A DNA stretch of 64,000 bases from Polyporus tsugae (GCA_024305745.1 JAHRBS010000013.1:2542001-2606000), one strand, 5' to 3'. Counted from the first letter of the stretch, positions 1 to 12,322 are shown. Numbers and translations are program-made. The notes: generated from the sequence alone by a model not told the origin.

Positions 1-738
1 GTGAAGTCGAACCTCCGCACGATCATCTGCGGCCGCAACCGCCTCGAGGACGGCTCCGCGGACGCGTGGGCCGCCGCGCTCGCGGCACACGGCACGCTCG
101 AGGAGGTCCGCATGCCGCAGAACGGCATCCGCATGGCGGGCATCGCCGCGCTCGCCAAGGCACTCGCCGCGAACCCGGGCCTGCTCCACCTCGACCTCCA
201 GGACAACACGTTCGCGGCGGAGGGCGGCAAGGCGTTCGCGCGCGAGCTCGCGGACGGGGCGTGGCCGCTCCTCCGCGTGCTCAACCTCTCGGACTGTGTC
301 ATTGGGGAGGAGGGCGAGGTGTCGCCCGTCGTCGAGGCGCTCGCGAAGGGCTTGCATACGAAGCTCGAGACGCTCCAGCTCCAGAACGATAACCTCGAGG
401 CGGCGGAGTTCGCGCTGCTCACGGGCGTGGTTGGGAAGCTCCCGGCGCTCAAGCGCGTGGAGGCGCAGTGGAACGAGGTCGATGAGGACGATGAGAGTGT
501 GGCGGCGCTGTTGACCGCCCTCCGGAAGCAGGGTGGGAAGCTCATCATGAACGACGAGGAGGAGGAAGAGGAGGAAGAGGAAGAGGAGGAGAAAGAGGAG
601 CAGGAAGAAGAAAAGCCGGCTACGGCCCCAGCAGCTGCTCCCGCGACCGCGGAGGTCGTCGTGGAGAAGGCAAAGACCACAGCAGACCAGGCGGCGGACG
701 CACTAGCGGAGTTGCTCGAGAAGGTTTCCATTCGGTGA
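1..738 (+). CDS. RNA1: Ran GTPase-activating protein (RanGAP/Rna1), 3' part
   Basis: This is the C-terminal 245 residues of an open frame that runs in from the left edge, so the true start lies outside the window. It shows leucine-rich repeats of the RanGAP type (for example LLHLDLQDNTF and LETLQLQNDNL). A long run of glutamates (about residues 184-205) and an Ala/Pro/Lys tail follow. The LRR solenoid followed directly by an acidic tail is the hallmark of Rna1/RanGAP1, which stimulates GTP hydrolysis by Ran on the cytoplasmic face of nuclear pores and so sets nuclear transport direction. The acidic run is encoded by an impure GAG/GAA tract. The gene converges on the DUF3605 gene with about 280 bp between stops. 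Family assignment is firm; only the catalytic N-terminal repeats are missing. Confidence 0.88.
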   Translation: MKSNLRTIICGRNRLEDGSADAWAAALAAHGTLEEVRMPQNGIRMAGIAALAKALAANPGLLHLDLQDNTFAAEGGKAFARELADGAWPLLRVLNLSDCVIGEEGEVSPVVEALAKGLHTKLETLQLQNDNLEAAEFALLTGVVGKLPALKRVEAQWNEVDEDDESVAALLTALRKQGGKLIMNDEEEEEEEEEEEEKEEQEEEKPATAPAAAPATAEVVVEKAKTTADQAADALAELLEKVSIR

Positions 739-1019
739 CATAGATGCCGTGCGATTTGGCTTATTAGAAGACTGGCATCGAAGGAGTTTTTGTGCTTTGT
801 ATCTTACCATCTTGCATCCGTCCCGCTTCATCGCACACATACGTACAGTTCTTGGGCCACAGGGAGTTGTATTCTTGACGCATATGATATCCATCGACGA
901 CATGTATACCAATCCATTGCTATCTAGGGTGTTCTCATCTACGGTGTACCTTCTATAGTGCCGGCGTCCATGTAAGATGCCCATACAGAGTCTGGGAGTC
1001 AAAGGTATAGTGGAGCAAT

Positions 1020-2148
1020 TCAGGCATCGGCAGGAGCGGCTCTTGCGATCTCCTCAGGCGACTTGCGACGCGCGAATATGTGTACGTGCGCGAGACCCGG
1101 CACGCTTTGAAGCCTCTGTTCACGATGTCAACACACCTTGCTCGTGCACGGAGAAAAGACGCATATACTCACAGGCGGATTCAAGAACCAAGCCGTTTCC
1201 CACTCGCGCTCGACCCACCTGCGCGTGATAAAGGTCTCAATCTCCTTGCCGTATTCCTTCACCTGGCGTTCCTCCTCCTCTGTACCACGGGGAGACGTGA
1301 TGAGCTTGTCCATCGTCACGCCCCAATCCGCAAGCGCAGGCAAAGTCTCGGGGAGGAGACTCGGAGAAGGCGGGGGACAGTCGAGGCCGGTGAACCCCCA
1401 CAGACCGTCCTGAAGCAGGCGTGCAGAAACCTTGGACTCCAGTGGCGATGGGAGGTTTGGCGGGATAAACGGCACGCGCGACCAGATGAGAGCGTGCTCG
1501 ATCTCCGGGGGCACTGCATCGCCATGCATGGTCAGTGACAGAACAAGGAAAACGCACCTGCTCGGGACCTACCTGAGTACGGCCAGTCGTTCATGGCGAT
1601 GTAGTAGAGCTCCTTCGTCATGTCCGCATGGAAGAATGCAGGCGCATCTAGGGGCATGGGCGGGACTCCGCTGACGGTGCACGTCTTGCTCTCAGACTCG
1701 ACGGGGGGAGGATCGAGGGACGATCGGAGGAGGGAGATCGTGTCGGGCTGGCCCCATTGCAGCCTGTAGGTGAGCAGGTAGCTGACTGGAACGGTGGGAG
1801 GTGTCGCGTCTTCAGCGCGTGCGTTTCTTGCGCGTGTGCGACGCAGAGGTACACACCGATGGACCCGTACTCCTCCTTAATCCCCACCACCCACTCGTTG
1901 TATCGGAGCTGGAGTTTCTTGCTCCTCTTTAGCAGTCCTAAATCGCTACCAACGGCGAACGGCACTGAGCTCTCGACATCCTGTCATGTCTGAAGGCTGT
2001 TCACGTACCCTGAGTTGACAAAGACCTTCATCTGGTGCCATGTGAAGTTCGCCGGGTAATGCACGAGCAGCTCCTCCCGCGTCGGCAACCCTGTGCCTAG
2101 CGGGACAGTCTCGGGCGACAGTTCAGCATGCTTGGTATCGATCGCCAT
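1020..2148 (-). CDS. DUF3605 family protein, five exons
   Basis: Hand-joined exons 2148-2009, 1945-1857, 1785-1573, 1513-1173 and 1115-1020 keep frame throughout and give about 292 residues. The conserved fungal DUF3605 signatures appear in order: an EEYGSI block followed by YLLTYRLQW, then MNDWPYS and IEHALIWSRVPF. A C-terminal ETAWFLNPP and LQSVPGLAHVHIF close the domain. The family is widespread in fungi and its biochemical function is unknown. The start at 2148 was preferred to an upstream in-frame ATG near 2289 because the extra 47 residues show nothing conserved. All introns are GT-AG and 59-71 bp long. No signal peptide or membrane segment is visible. Confidence 0.8.
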
Positions 2149-2640
2149 GTTGAAGTCTTGAATAGAGGCCGCAGAGAGATTTAAACGGACAAGTGAGTGG
2201 GAGGAAGGGAAGCGGCACAGATCACGGCGGGTGGCGTCCCAGTCCTTGGTGGACAGCAGCGGAGTGCGCAGGTAGACAATATGAGACAAAGGTGGCAGCG
2301 ACGATCATATCGATGGCATTAAAAGAGCTCCAATGGCTCTGGATTCCACTCTTAAACGAGGGCAAATTTCCTCCAGATGGCGGTAAGAAATGAGGCGGAA
2401 GATGGAACACAGGTAGCGAGCTGCCTAGAACAGCCGCGCTGTAGTTGCCTCGACCGTTCCTTCAGGTTTTTCTCAGCACAGTCGGTTGGTCGGAAAGATA
2501 ACCATGGCACACATCCAGAACGAAGTGTGACATTCAGGCGAAGAAATGGGCAGTCATTATATATATTCATAGCAAGCTAGTACACCAAAGTTGTCAACTT
2601 GCAATATTATTTATGTATACACCTGCGTTGAACTGGCGGC
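2149..2640. other. Intergenic stretch upstream of the DUF3605 gene
   Basis: No coding sequence, RNA gene or repeat is recognised here. It presumably holds the DUF3605 promoter and lies beyond the 3' end of the tyrosinase pseudogene. Confidence 0.4.
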
Positions 2641-2649
2641 GCACACCAT

Positions 2650-4290
2650 ATCGCCGGCAGCGACGAGTAACATCGCGATGAAAGGCAGGATCTTCCGAAG
2701 GCACAGGAGGGTACCGCTATATGGAAAGGTAGAAGAATCTCTAGTAAGACCTCCATTCCGCCTACATGCAACTCTGCTCTATCGCATTCGGCTCGGTTGA
2801 GAGTTTCCCGATCGCCTCGCCGCGTTTAGGTGCACGAAGATCTCGAAGACAAAGTCTCCCTTCGGATGGCGGCGGTTCGCAATTCACGAACTCGTGGGAG
2901 ACCAGACCTAGTGCGCCAGTCAGCTGGGCTATCGGCCGGAGGTCCTCAAGAGCTCAAGATGCTGCCCCGAGGTAGTATTTTTTGACGTAAATGGGCGTGG
3001 TCGACCAGTCGGATCCTAGACATCCAGGCGATCGAGGGCCAGAAGGTAGGTCCTCGAGCGCGGCTCGCGCTTCGGCTTCGTCTTCCTGCTCAACGATTGC
3101 GGGAACACCAAGGCTAGAGCGCGAGGAGGCGAACTCCAGAGGCTTTTAGGGTGGAACGAACCCGGTTTGAACTGGGGTATCCTTCTATCAGTATGTCGCG
3201 GCTGCGTTTGAGACTAGGACGACCCTCCCGACCCCGTAACCCGTCACACAGTTCACTGAACCTGCACATTTTAGTGCGTCTCCATAAGCCATGTCGAGGC
3301 TGTTGGACTCGGGGTAAACATACAGCTGTTGCTTCAGCCTTCAGGACGCTTCTGATGGACTCGAATGACGCTCAGAAGGTACTATTCGAGGACCAGACCG
3401 GAGGAGCTGAAGTAGTTCCGTTGGCCAGTGAATAACGTACCGAATAGTCGATGCAATGGCAAGAAGTACACACCGGTGTTATCGTCGACAGACACACCCA
3501 TCCGGAATTGTGTACATTCACTCTTCTCCGATAGACCGGTTGACCCCAAGGCCGGGCTTTCAAAATGGGCAGAAGCGCGAATACGTGGTTATAGTGGGGC
3601 ATTATTGCAATCGCAACCGTCGTCCAGACCATGGTTGCTGAACGCGGGTTAATGCGTACCACGCGTCCCAGTCTGACTGGCCCGTTCGAGAACTCTGTTC
3701 CACATACATCGTCAGCACGTGTATTACGAGCTTGATGAAAAAGTTACACCTGGGGGGTGAGAAAGTTGTCCTCACCACTTGTGCCGAAACTCAGTGCATG
3801 CCTGACCGTCGTCAGCATCTGCTGTACGGTGTCAGGAATGTAGGCCCAATGGGATAGAATGCGTAATGGAAGAGCGGGTTGTCGACTTTAGTGCGCTTCC
3901 CGCCCGGGGCGGCGATGGTTACCTGCGGAAGAAAAATAACCTCGGCACACGGCAGAGGGTTCCTTGCCCAGTTCCAGAATGGCTAGCGGAGATCCGCAGC
4001 GGCCTTCCTCCGACGGGGCTTGTTGTCCATGTAAGTGTCAGCACCCATCCCATGCTTGGGAAGAACACATTGTATGCATTTAGATGCGTCAGCAATGGGC
4101 AGGATAAGTGCATGTGCGAACCTCATGGAAGGCGTCGTCGTGCCGGTGCCATGTTGAGAACAAGACAGCCGTGGGTGCAGTATTCAGCCGCCTGCAGTGC
4201 GCTATCCTGTTTGGCACTGAAGTTTAAATGCATGACAAGTCGCGAATGCCTCCGATCTGGAAGAACGAAGCTGACTCTTCCAGTATGCCT
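2650..4290 (-). pseudogene. Decayed fungal tyrosinase (polyphenol oxidase) pseudogene
   Basis: Reading the minus strand in shifting frames recovers tyrosinase landmarks in the correct order. An N-terminal SFFQIGGI block lies near 4240-4280. A THG and a copper-A-like TWHR are reachable only after a frame change, near 4120-4180. ADLR, a stop at 3983-3985, then PFWNWARN follow. VDNPLFHYAFYPI lies near 3830-3890, and PAFSNH near 3630 with a stop at 3649-3651 just before it. YPESNSLDMAYGDAL lies near 3270-3320, DWSTTPIYVKKY near 2965-3010, SHEFVNC then FVHLNAA near 2820-2900, and PVPSEDPAFHRDVT near 2670-2710. Functional tyrosinases oxidise phenols to quinones with a two-copper centre. Here stops and frameshifts interrupt the gene repeatedly and the copper-B region is barely recognisable, so it is dead. 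Boundaries are approximate. Confidence 0.8.
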
Positions 4291-4813
4291 TCGACATTCC
4301 GGCTGAAGCGCGATATTTAGATGCATGAAACGCATAGGGGAGCATACAGAGAGAGAGGAGCTAGCTAGACCACACACCAAGCACTTCGGCAGAACCCTGT
4401 TACTCGAGAGGTGCACTCACCGGAGCCCAGATATGTGGGAGCCCCCTCTCTCAAACAGCCGAAGAGCTCAGACCTATCGAAGGAATCATTAGCTTGGTAC
4501 TGTACATCTCACGGTACTCGCCGTCGCCAGCAAAAATCCTCTCTCAAATGGGCGCAGGACGGATTCCGTCGTTCTACAACGCCCTGGTCGCAGTCCGCTA
4601 GGGACACATGCTGCCTGGAGCAAAAGGACGATCCTAACTCTGCAAAGATCGCGTGCAATAACATAGAGCTCCCTGGTGAGCGATAACATACCATACATGT
4701 AATGTGCAGCTATTAGCGGATATATTCTACGCAAAAGCATTGCCTACACAGCATATTCGACAGAAAGACATCAACACGACCGCAAGGATGACCGTGACGC
4801 GAGCACATACAAA
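4291..4813. other. Gap between tyrosinase relic and Rad60-like gene
   Basis: Short non-conserved ORFs only. The region may hold the eroded first exon of the tyrosinase pseudogene, but no N-terminal motif could be placed with confidence. Confidence 0.35.
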
Positions 4814-6577
4814 TCAGAGACCAACAACATCCACCTGATCCCCGTCCTCGAGATCCGCCTCCCCAATCTTAGTCTCCGCGTCCATTCTGTCTCCGTCAAC
4901 GCTCAACGCAGGCACTTTCGGTGCTGCAGCCTTGCCACGCCCACGACCCTTGGTAGGGGCACCGCCCACAGGGTATTCGGCTTCCAGCCCTGCCTTCTTC
5001 AAGAAGGCACGAACGATGGCGCCACACTTCGTCGTGGGTCGTACGGTCAACGCGATATCCTTGTCTTTGGTTCGCTCTGAGCGAACGATGAGCTTGAAGG
5101 TCTGAGACTCCTCTTGTTCCTGGTCTTGCGAAGGAGGAGACGGTGATCCGTGGGTTTCAAACTCGGACTCCATGGTGAGTGACGGGGAACGCGCGCGAGA
5201 CGATATTTGGCTCCGATCGCTAGGTCCTGGCGGAAGAGACATGGAGCGGCCGCGCTTGTTCTCTTGAAGATACTGGTATGTGATGTTGTCGTATGCCTCT
5301 GCGACACAGGGTTAATTGAGAAGCGGTGCGGGTGGAAATATAGGAGGAGACTCACCAAAGGTTGCCGTTGCCCAAATCTTGACGCTATGTGGGCTCGACG
5401 AGGGGAATACACGCTTTCCATCATAGCAAATGACAAGGTTCTCGACTCGAACACTCGCAAGATCTGCGACCTCGTCGAAGAGGCGGTAAAAGTTGTCGTG
5501 CTTTACGCAAACACATACATGAGACGACAGAACACGTACGCCAGTGAATGCACCTACCCTCTTCTGCTCAATGCCCCACGTCTCCGACTTTCCGTCGGGA
5601 TTCAATGGATGAGGTTTCCACAACACCTTAATTTGAACCTGTTCTGGGCCGCCTTGATCGGCAACAGGTGTTCCGCCGCGCATTTCAGCTTCCTTATGGA
5701 TTCGTTGGGCAATAGATGCGAGTTCTGGGTCCAGAACAATCGTGTCCATGGATTCGTCCGCACCCTCCATGGGGGAGGGAGCTCGTGGTTGGACACCAAC
5801 CAACCGCCTGAGAAGGATTTAGGATGCGTGTGCGTGTTATACATGGAATTAGAAAGACGTACTGAACGGCCTGCCTCGCGCGTAGTTTCATGAACGGGTC
5901 TAGAACGGGCGGAGGTGTGAGGGAACGGCTCCGAGCTTCGGGTATCGGTGAAGACTCTTCATCTCCGTTAGCCCCAGGTTTCTTCTTTATTCGAGTGAGA
6001 ATGATATCATCATCCGAGTCCGAAGAGATACTAAAGGTTATGATTAGTGAGATGTGACCGATCCTAGGACGCGCATATATGTACGTCCTAGATGTTGGCG
6101 AGAGAATAGCTCTAACCACCCAGAAAAGACACTCACACTATCTCGTTCGGCCGCTTCTTCGTCCAGTCTGGTAGCGTGTCGTTCTTTCTCTGAGGCAGCT
6201 TCTTCCGCGCACGAGCTTTCGGAGTCCCATTCTCAGAACCGGAGTAGTCTGAACTCCCAGACTTGCGCTTCTTGACTATCTTCTTCTCTGCGATGCGCAA
6301 GCCCACGGGATATGTCACGGACAGTCGAATCGCGATACGCGAGAGACACACCATCCGTTATCTTGCTCAGCTCCTTCCAAGCCTGGGCACTGCGGGACTG
6401 ATTCCGAAGGAATAGCGCATCCTCGTCCTCTAGACTGAGCGCTGATGCCGGTTGGGTGGAGGGAACGGTGGATGAGGGGCCGGGCGATGTCGATGAGGAC
6501 GGAGGGACGGTGGTGACGGTGGTAGCTGGCGCGCGTGCACGAGGACGCGGTCGTGGCTTTGGACGCGTCGAGGACAT
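4814..6577 (-). CDS. Rad60/Esc2/NIP45-like protein with tandem SUMO-like domains
   Basis: Six exons (6577-6352, 6287-6137, 6030-5863, 5807-5558, 5500-5356, 5298-4814) join in frame to about 474 residues. The N-terminal half is basic and low in complexity. Near residues 120-135 the sequence reads EIVISSDSDDD, a hydrophobic core followed by Ser/Asp that matches a SUMO-interacting motif. A first ubiquitin/SUMO-like fold runs through VQIKVLWKPH and LVICYDGKRVF. A second, C-terminal one begins at TFKLIVRSERTKD, includes CGAIVRAFLKKAG and ends in DGDQVDVVGL, with the LEDGDQVDV pattern of SUMO folds. Rad60, Esc2 and NIP45 act in the nucleus in SUMO-dependent DNA repair and genome stability. It is divergent from the GCFC gene, with about 260 bp between the start codons. 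Confidence 0.8.
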
Positions 6578-6836
6578 CGCGGTAAAAAGGGGAAGTCCGG
6601 GCGTGGGAATCTCTTGACTTTCGCGGGATTTTGTTCTTCCACGTGATAGAGCGTCTGTTTTACGGCGCCTGCGTCTCTGAGCACCCTCCAGTCTCCCTCA
6701 CACTGAACAGTCCTATTCAACTTTCAACGTTCAAATCCTGGCGACGCTCTGCTTTCTCTAGTGGTCTGTAACTTCGACCCTTTCTTCGCTGTGCTGGTCT
6801 GTGCAGGTTCAGTCGGCTCTCACTTGTCTTGATACC

Positions 6837-9822
6837 ATGGCGGATCCACCTGTTTTGTTCAAGCGGAACAAGCCAAAGCATTCTCAACGAGCACGTATAT
6901 CTACTCCAGATCCAGATGCCGCGCCTGCACCTGAAGAGGAGGAGGAGGAGGAGGAGGAAGCAGGGGAATCGCCAATAGCCATTGCCGCGAAGCTCAAGAA
7001 GAAGACGAGAACGCGCACAAAGCCAAAGACCATGCTTAGCTTTGAGGGAGAGGAAGAGGTGAGACGTCGACATGCTCTGTATCAGTAGCCTCTGACGGGT
7101 GCGCACGTATGCAGGGCGAAGGCGAGACGTTCAAGGTCAAGAAAGGTGTCTTGAGCAAAAAGTTGACATTGTCGAAGGGCGTAAGGTACGCGAAACCTCC
7201 TTGAGCGGCGAGGGTGGATCTTTGTGCTCGGGCTTCTATGTACACTGTACTCCTCACTGCCGCACCATGAAATATACATTCTTCTTCCTGCTACCTGACG
7301 GTAGTGCTCGTGTACATGGAAGTCCGAGGTCACGAAAATCTCTTCTGATCGCATATATAGCACTCCTTTCAAGTACTGACTCCAACCACAGGGCCGCGCC
7401 AACTGAACTAGACATCCCGCAGCTATCAACTGCACCCACTTATGATGCGGCGTACCTATCCCAACTCAAGGCCAACACGCCATCCACTCGTCCTCCCCAA
7501 CCTCCGGACTCGTATGATGCGGACGTTTCAATGGATGTGGACTCGCCTGCCCAGCTCTCAGCCTTCAGCGCGATTGCGGATGACCAAGCCGAAACAGCCT
7601 TTCCATCCGCCTCTTCAATCCTCGCTGCGAAGCAGAAGCGCGAACGATTGCGCGTAAACAAGGACGGCGACGACTACATTTCATTGTCACTCTCCAAACG
7701 GGATGACTTCTCTCAAGGGCCACATCCAGAGAGCAGGCTTATGAGAGAAGACGACGAGCTTGGTGATGCCGATGACGGTGAGTTAAAGGCAGAAGCATTT
7801 CCGCCAGACAGCGACTCATTTGGAGCCCTTTAGAATTCGCGGAGTACACCAGTGCACAAGAGCGGATTGCATTGGGGAAGAAGTCAAGGAAGAAAGAAGC
7901 TCAAAAACGCCGAGCAGAGATGACCGAGATGATAGTGGATGCGTAAGCCATCTGGTTGCATTCCAAAGGATTCCTTATGAACAACTTCGTACAGGGAGGA
8001 AGAGGACGAAGAAACGAAGGAATGGGAACAAGAGCAGCTGCGCCGTGGCGGGCTCCGTGCGGAGTCGGTCGAGCCCACTGCTAAACCTGTGTACAAACCT
8101 GCACCAAGTATGTTCACTGTACATTCCGACATCCGTGTTCAGGTCCTCACGCTCCTTGACAGTACCTCCACTGACCCCTATACCCACCATGAGCGCAGCT
8201 ATCGCTCGACTAACGGAGTCAATGAGCGAACTGACGACGTCGCACGTCCAACACTCCACCTCGCTATCCAAGCTCGGCGAAGAGCAACGTCTCCTCGAAC
8301 AGCGAGAACGAGAAATGCGCGAGATGATCGCCAAAGCCGAGGAGAAACGCAGCTGGTTCTCCGCATTCCGGGAGTGGATAGAGAGCGTGGCCACATTCCT
8401 CGACGAGAAGGTGCGCTTCTCCCCTCTGCCCGTTCTCTTTCCCCCCAAACTGATGCCCGATGTGGGGTCCAGTATCCCCCCCTAGAGAAGCTCGAAGACG
8501 AACACATCTCGCTCGCGAAGGAGCGCGCCCAGATGATTGCCCAACGTCGACGCGCCGAAGACACCGACGACCTGGCGCTCTTCCTCGGCACGCCGTCTTC
8601 ACTTCAGCCTCCCCCCACCGATGAGGTCGACGACCTCGGCCGCACGATCCCCTCCGCCAACTCCCCTGCCGCCCGCGCCAACCGCGCCTCCGCCCGCGAT
8701 GCCCGGCGTGTCCGCCGGCGCGCTGCGAACCAGCAGCGCAAACAGGACGAGGAGCAGGGGTACTCGACCGACGCGTCCCTGCCGCCGGCGGACGCGGACG
8801 ACTACCGGGCCGCGATGGGACGTCTCCTGGCGGACGCGAAGGACATAATGGCGGATGTGAAGGCGGACGCGTTCAAGGACCCTAGCAGGGGTCTGGCGAA
8901 GTGGTTCGGGGAGTGGCGGACGAAGTTCGCGGACGTCTACACCGGCGCGTGGGGTGGGCTCGGGATGGTGGGCGCGTGGGAGTTCTGGGTGCGGCTCGAG
9001 ATCCTGGGGTGGAACCCGCTGGAGGTGCGTGTATGCGCGCGACCGTTATTTGTTTGAGGGCACGGATCTGACGACGATGGACTGGAATAGCGCCCGAGGA
9101 GCCTTGATTCGTTCAGCTGGTACGGATCGCTGTACAAGTACTCGCGCCCTGCCGACGATGATGAGGAAGAGCCCGAGCTGGGGCCCGACGGCGACCTCGT
9201 CTCAGCGATGATCACCACAGCGCTTATCCCTCGGCTCTGCCGTATCATCGAGGGTGGTGGGTTCGATGCGTACTCCGCGAAGGATATCCGGCGGCTGGTA
9301 GACTTGTCGGAGGAGATCGAGGTTTCGGTCGACAAGCAGAATCAGAAGTTTGAGGTGAGCCTTCTTGACCGCTGCATGCTAGGATCTGAGGATTGACGGG
9401 GCCATTGTAGCTGCTCCTGAAGTCTGTCTACACCGTTTTCAACGCGGCGATCGCAGAGACCGAGACGGCACTTACGCCCTTCCTCGAGCTCAACCAGCCT
9501 CGATTTGACCCACAAGCTATCCCTGCCCGCAGGCGCTTCCTCACACGGCGACACAAGCTCTTACGCAACCTCCTGCAGTGGAGAAAATATGCTGGCGACC
9601 GATATGGGCTCGGCAACCTCGCGACGCGATTGGTAACATCGAGCATGTTGCCCGTCGCGGAAAGCGGGTGGGAGGTTGGTGGCAAAGAGATCATGCGCAA
9701 GGTACGTCCGCACCGTCCTTAGTTCTATCGTTTTCTTGAGCTCAAATGTTACTGTCTAGGTCGCGCAAGCACTCCCAGCTGAACTCGTACCTCCATCGCT
9801 GAAATCTTTGCGCTCCGCATGA
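6837..9822 (+). CDS. GCFC-domain protein (PAXBP1/GCF1-like, spliceosome disassembly factor candidate)
   Basis: A multi-exon gene beginning ATG GCG GAT at 6837. The N-terminus has the family pattern of a short FKRNK start, a polyglutamate run, and MLSFEGEEE followed by ETFKVKKGVLSKKL after the first intron (donor at 7059). The middle is Ser/Asp-rich, with EFAEYTSAQERIALG and a coiled coil (SKLGEEQRLLEQRER). The C-terminal half is the GCFC domain: KWFGEWRTKFADVYTGAW, WVRLEILGWNP, LIPRLCRIIEGGGFDAYS and FLTRRHKLLRNLLQWRKY. The last exon ends at the stop 9820-9822. Metazoan PAXBP1/GCFC and yeast Ntr2 relatives take part in intron-lariat spliceosome turnover or transcription; which applies here cannot be read from sequence. 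The family call is strong and exon borders in the middle are partly inferred. Confidence 0.82.
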
Positions 9823-10020
9823 TGAAATGTCACGAACTGCCGCGATTTGGCTACAATGGATTAGTTACTACACGGTATTAATGCAGCTTGACGACCAGCC
9901 CCCGTACATAGGCGATAAAGTATAGCGTGACTTGGGGCACCTCCCGCTCTACCGCCTCCGTACATTGATACGTTCGAACACATAGAATACTACCACGTCC
10001 CGATACACGATTGGTCATCC

Positions 10021-11764
10021 TCAAGTTCTGTCTACATTCGGTGTTTCCACGATCACGACCTGCGCGTCCGTGGCCTTCTCCTTCCCCTTCCCCTTTCCTC
10101 CATGCAATGGAAGAGCCAGGTCGGCCGCCTCACACGGTGTGACGACTTCATGTTCATCCTCGGTCTCACCTTCCTCCTGCGCATCCGATGAAGCCGCACG
10201 GACGACGACACGTAGAAAGTCGTTCGGTGTGGGATCGACGTCGCTCCTTGACAGAACGGGATGCTCGGGTTGCACCCCCAACATGTCGACGTCTTCTGTG
10301 CAGTCAGGAAGCACGAGTTATTGGTTTCGATGAGTATGGACAGTGAGCAGCGGGACGTAGTACGTACTTGGCTGCAGCGTCATCTCGGGGATGACATGTG
10401 TGCTCGTAGACGGTCCCGAATCCTTATCGGCGTCGCCTCGAAGAGTCTTCGTCAGGTGTACCAGGTCACAGAAGCGTGTCTGGTAAGCTACAGGGTATGC
10501 AGCGTATCCGACGACAGGCGAGAGCATTGACATAGACGTCGACAGCAGTGTCGCCGAAGACGGAGGACCACCTCCGAGCCGACCGTCAGTCGTGTTCGAG
10601 GGCCTTGTGAGGCCGGCCATGTACACCCCACCGTCGGAGAGAGGCGTCTCGGGAGGTGCCGCAGGAGGGGCGTCCGCCAGGACTTCGTGGAAGAGGCGGT
10701 AGAGATAAGCTGAACCGGCTGTGAGGCAGTCGGGTACATTGCGGTTTTGCGAAGTGGGTCCTGGAGTCATCGAAGGAAACACAGTGGTGGACACGGTGGG
10801 AGATGCATACGAGCCACTCGGTCCAGAACCGGAACCAGCGTAATGGGGAACGGTCGGCGCTGCGCTAGCAAAGGGCTCTGCCTCGCGAATGCTTTGGGGA
10901 TAGGTCGGTTTGTAGGTGCTCCAATGCGCGGCATTGACGTGAAAGTCGGGCGAAGAGACGGCAGTGGTGTGCTGGTAGGTTGCCTCCGAACGGAATGGCA
11001 CCATGGAAGACGCTCCGGGATCAGCTGTATGCATTGTGCTTGAGTGGGCCTGAGGGTACAGAGGGCCATCTTGATAGCCACGAAGGAGAGGGCTTTTGCT
11101 CCAGTCGTACCCAGCAGCAGGGGAAGACAAAGATACGAGGCCACTGGTAGCCATGGCAGGGCCCGTCACCGACTGCCCAGAGTGTTGGCGAATTTTCGGA
11201 CCAGCCTCAAAGCCCTCCAGCGCAACGAAAGTGAACTTCCTCGCATCAGCTCCAGTGTTGACAAGCTCCTGACCGGCAGCCTTGTGTGGCAGAAGTGGGG
11301 CAAACGAACCCTCCGGCGACAGGCCGCGAGACGTTGATGTTTCGCCAGTCGACGAGCCCGCGGATTGCTTGACCTTCTTTGACTTGCCTCTGTTCCCGTT
11401 GACCTGCCGCCTGATCCACTGGCGGATCCACTTGCCGTCGCTGCACATGCCGTGATTGCAGCATCGATATCTCGTTCAGAACTTCAGATCGGAAAACGCA
11501 GAGAAAGACGTACAGCCCAGTCTCAGCAGCGACCGCCTCTATCTCCTTCGTCGTGGCGTCCGGACCCGCCCGTTCGAGGAACTGCTTGAGAGCATATACC
11601 TGGTCCGTGTTGGCGACGACCCTGCCCGAGCCACGAGCCGCAGAGCCTGAGGTTCGCGCGCGCGAATGCGAATGCGCGGTGCCAGTGGCCGCCGACCAAA
11701 CGCGTACGCTGGCTGCCGTTGCCGACCTCGTGCGCCCCAGCGATATCGATAGGGCGTCCTCCAT
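10021..11764 (-). CDS. Homeodomain-like protein 1 (atypical, lacks Asn51)
   Basis: Exons 11764-11514, 11440-10368 and 10295-10021 join in frame to about 532 residues. Residues about 55-100 form a homeodomain-like helix-turn-helix: a first helix VYALKQFLERAG, a second TKEIEAVAAETGL, and a recognition helix KWIRQWIRRQV. Trp48 is kept, but positions 49, 51 and 53 read Ile, Arg and Val instead of the usual Phe, Asn and Arg. The loop between helices 1 and 2 is one residue short. A basic stretch NRGKSKKVK follows. The rest is Ser/Pro/Thr-rich and disordered, with a short LYRLFHEVLA helix. The intron splits the leucine codon of GL just before helix 3, exactly as in the second homeodomain-like gene at 30.8-32.0 kb. 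It is probably a nuclear regulator; targets are unknown. No mating-type neighbours are present. Confidence 0.65.
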
Positions 11765-12322
11765 GTCGCTTCGAGCGGTGGGTAAGCAATCCAGCCTGCA
11801 GGATGTGACCAGAGGGAGGCAAGGAGAGTGAGTTGGCGGTCGTCCACGAGCAAGTTCGATCGGCTACAGATCTTATAACTCCCTCGCAGTCTCATTGTTC
11901 GGTCGCATTGCACCAAATTGAACCTTCGCATCTCTTCACGGATATCTCTTCGATGCATGTGCGAAGAAGAGGAGTGGACAGCCACCGGATCGAACGGGTC
12001 GAAAGTGTCGAAACGCTGCATTAAAACGAAGTTACAAAAATACAAGAACGCGAACGTGTTCAAAATGTTCGCAGCGCCTCCTAAGGGCTCACAGAAATCT
12101 ACTGATACATACGGGTACAATGACAAAGCAAACAAAGCGACAAAGCGACAACGATAGAGTGAGAAGATAGTAGTTGTACAAATCCAAGTGTCCATCCAAG
12201 GTTCCGAGTCAAGGCTACAAAATGAAAAGAAGAAAAAACAGCCCCGATCGACCCTCCGTCCCGACCGGCGCGCCAGAGAGGAAACGTCTATAGTAATCAA
12301 ATTCTTCATCCACCACTCACCG
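11765..12322. other. Intergenic, putative promoter of homeodomain-like gene 1
   Basis: Between the 3' end of the transporter-like gene and the start of the homeodomain-like gene, both minus strand. An AT-richer core (about 11990-12240) is seen; no gene or RNA is recognised. Confidence 0.35.

Noticed and set aside
3866..4306. 146-codon plus-strand ORF as an independent gene
   Set aside because: The opposite strand carries ordered tyrosinase remnants through the same bases, and the plus-strand translation shows no family features.
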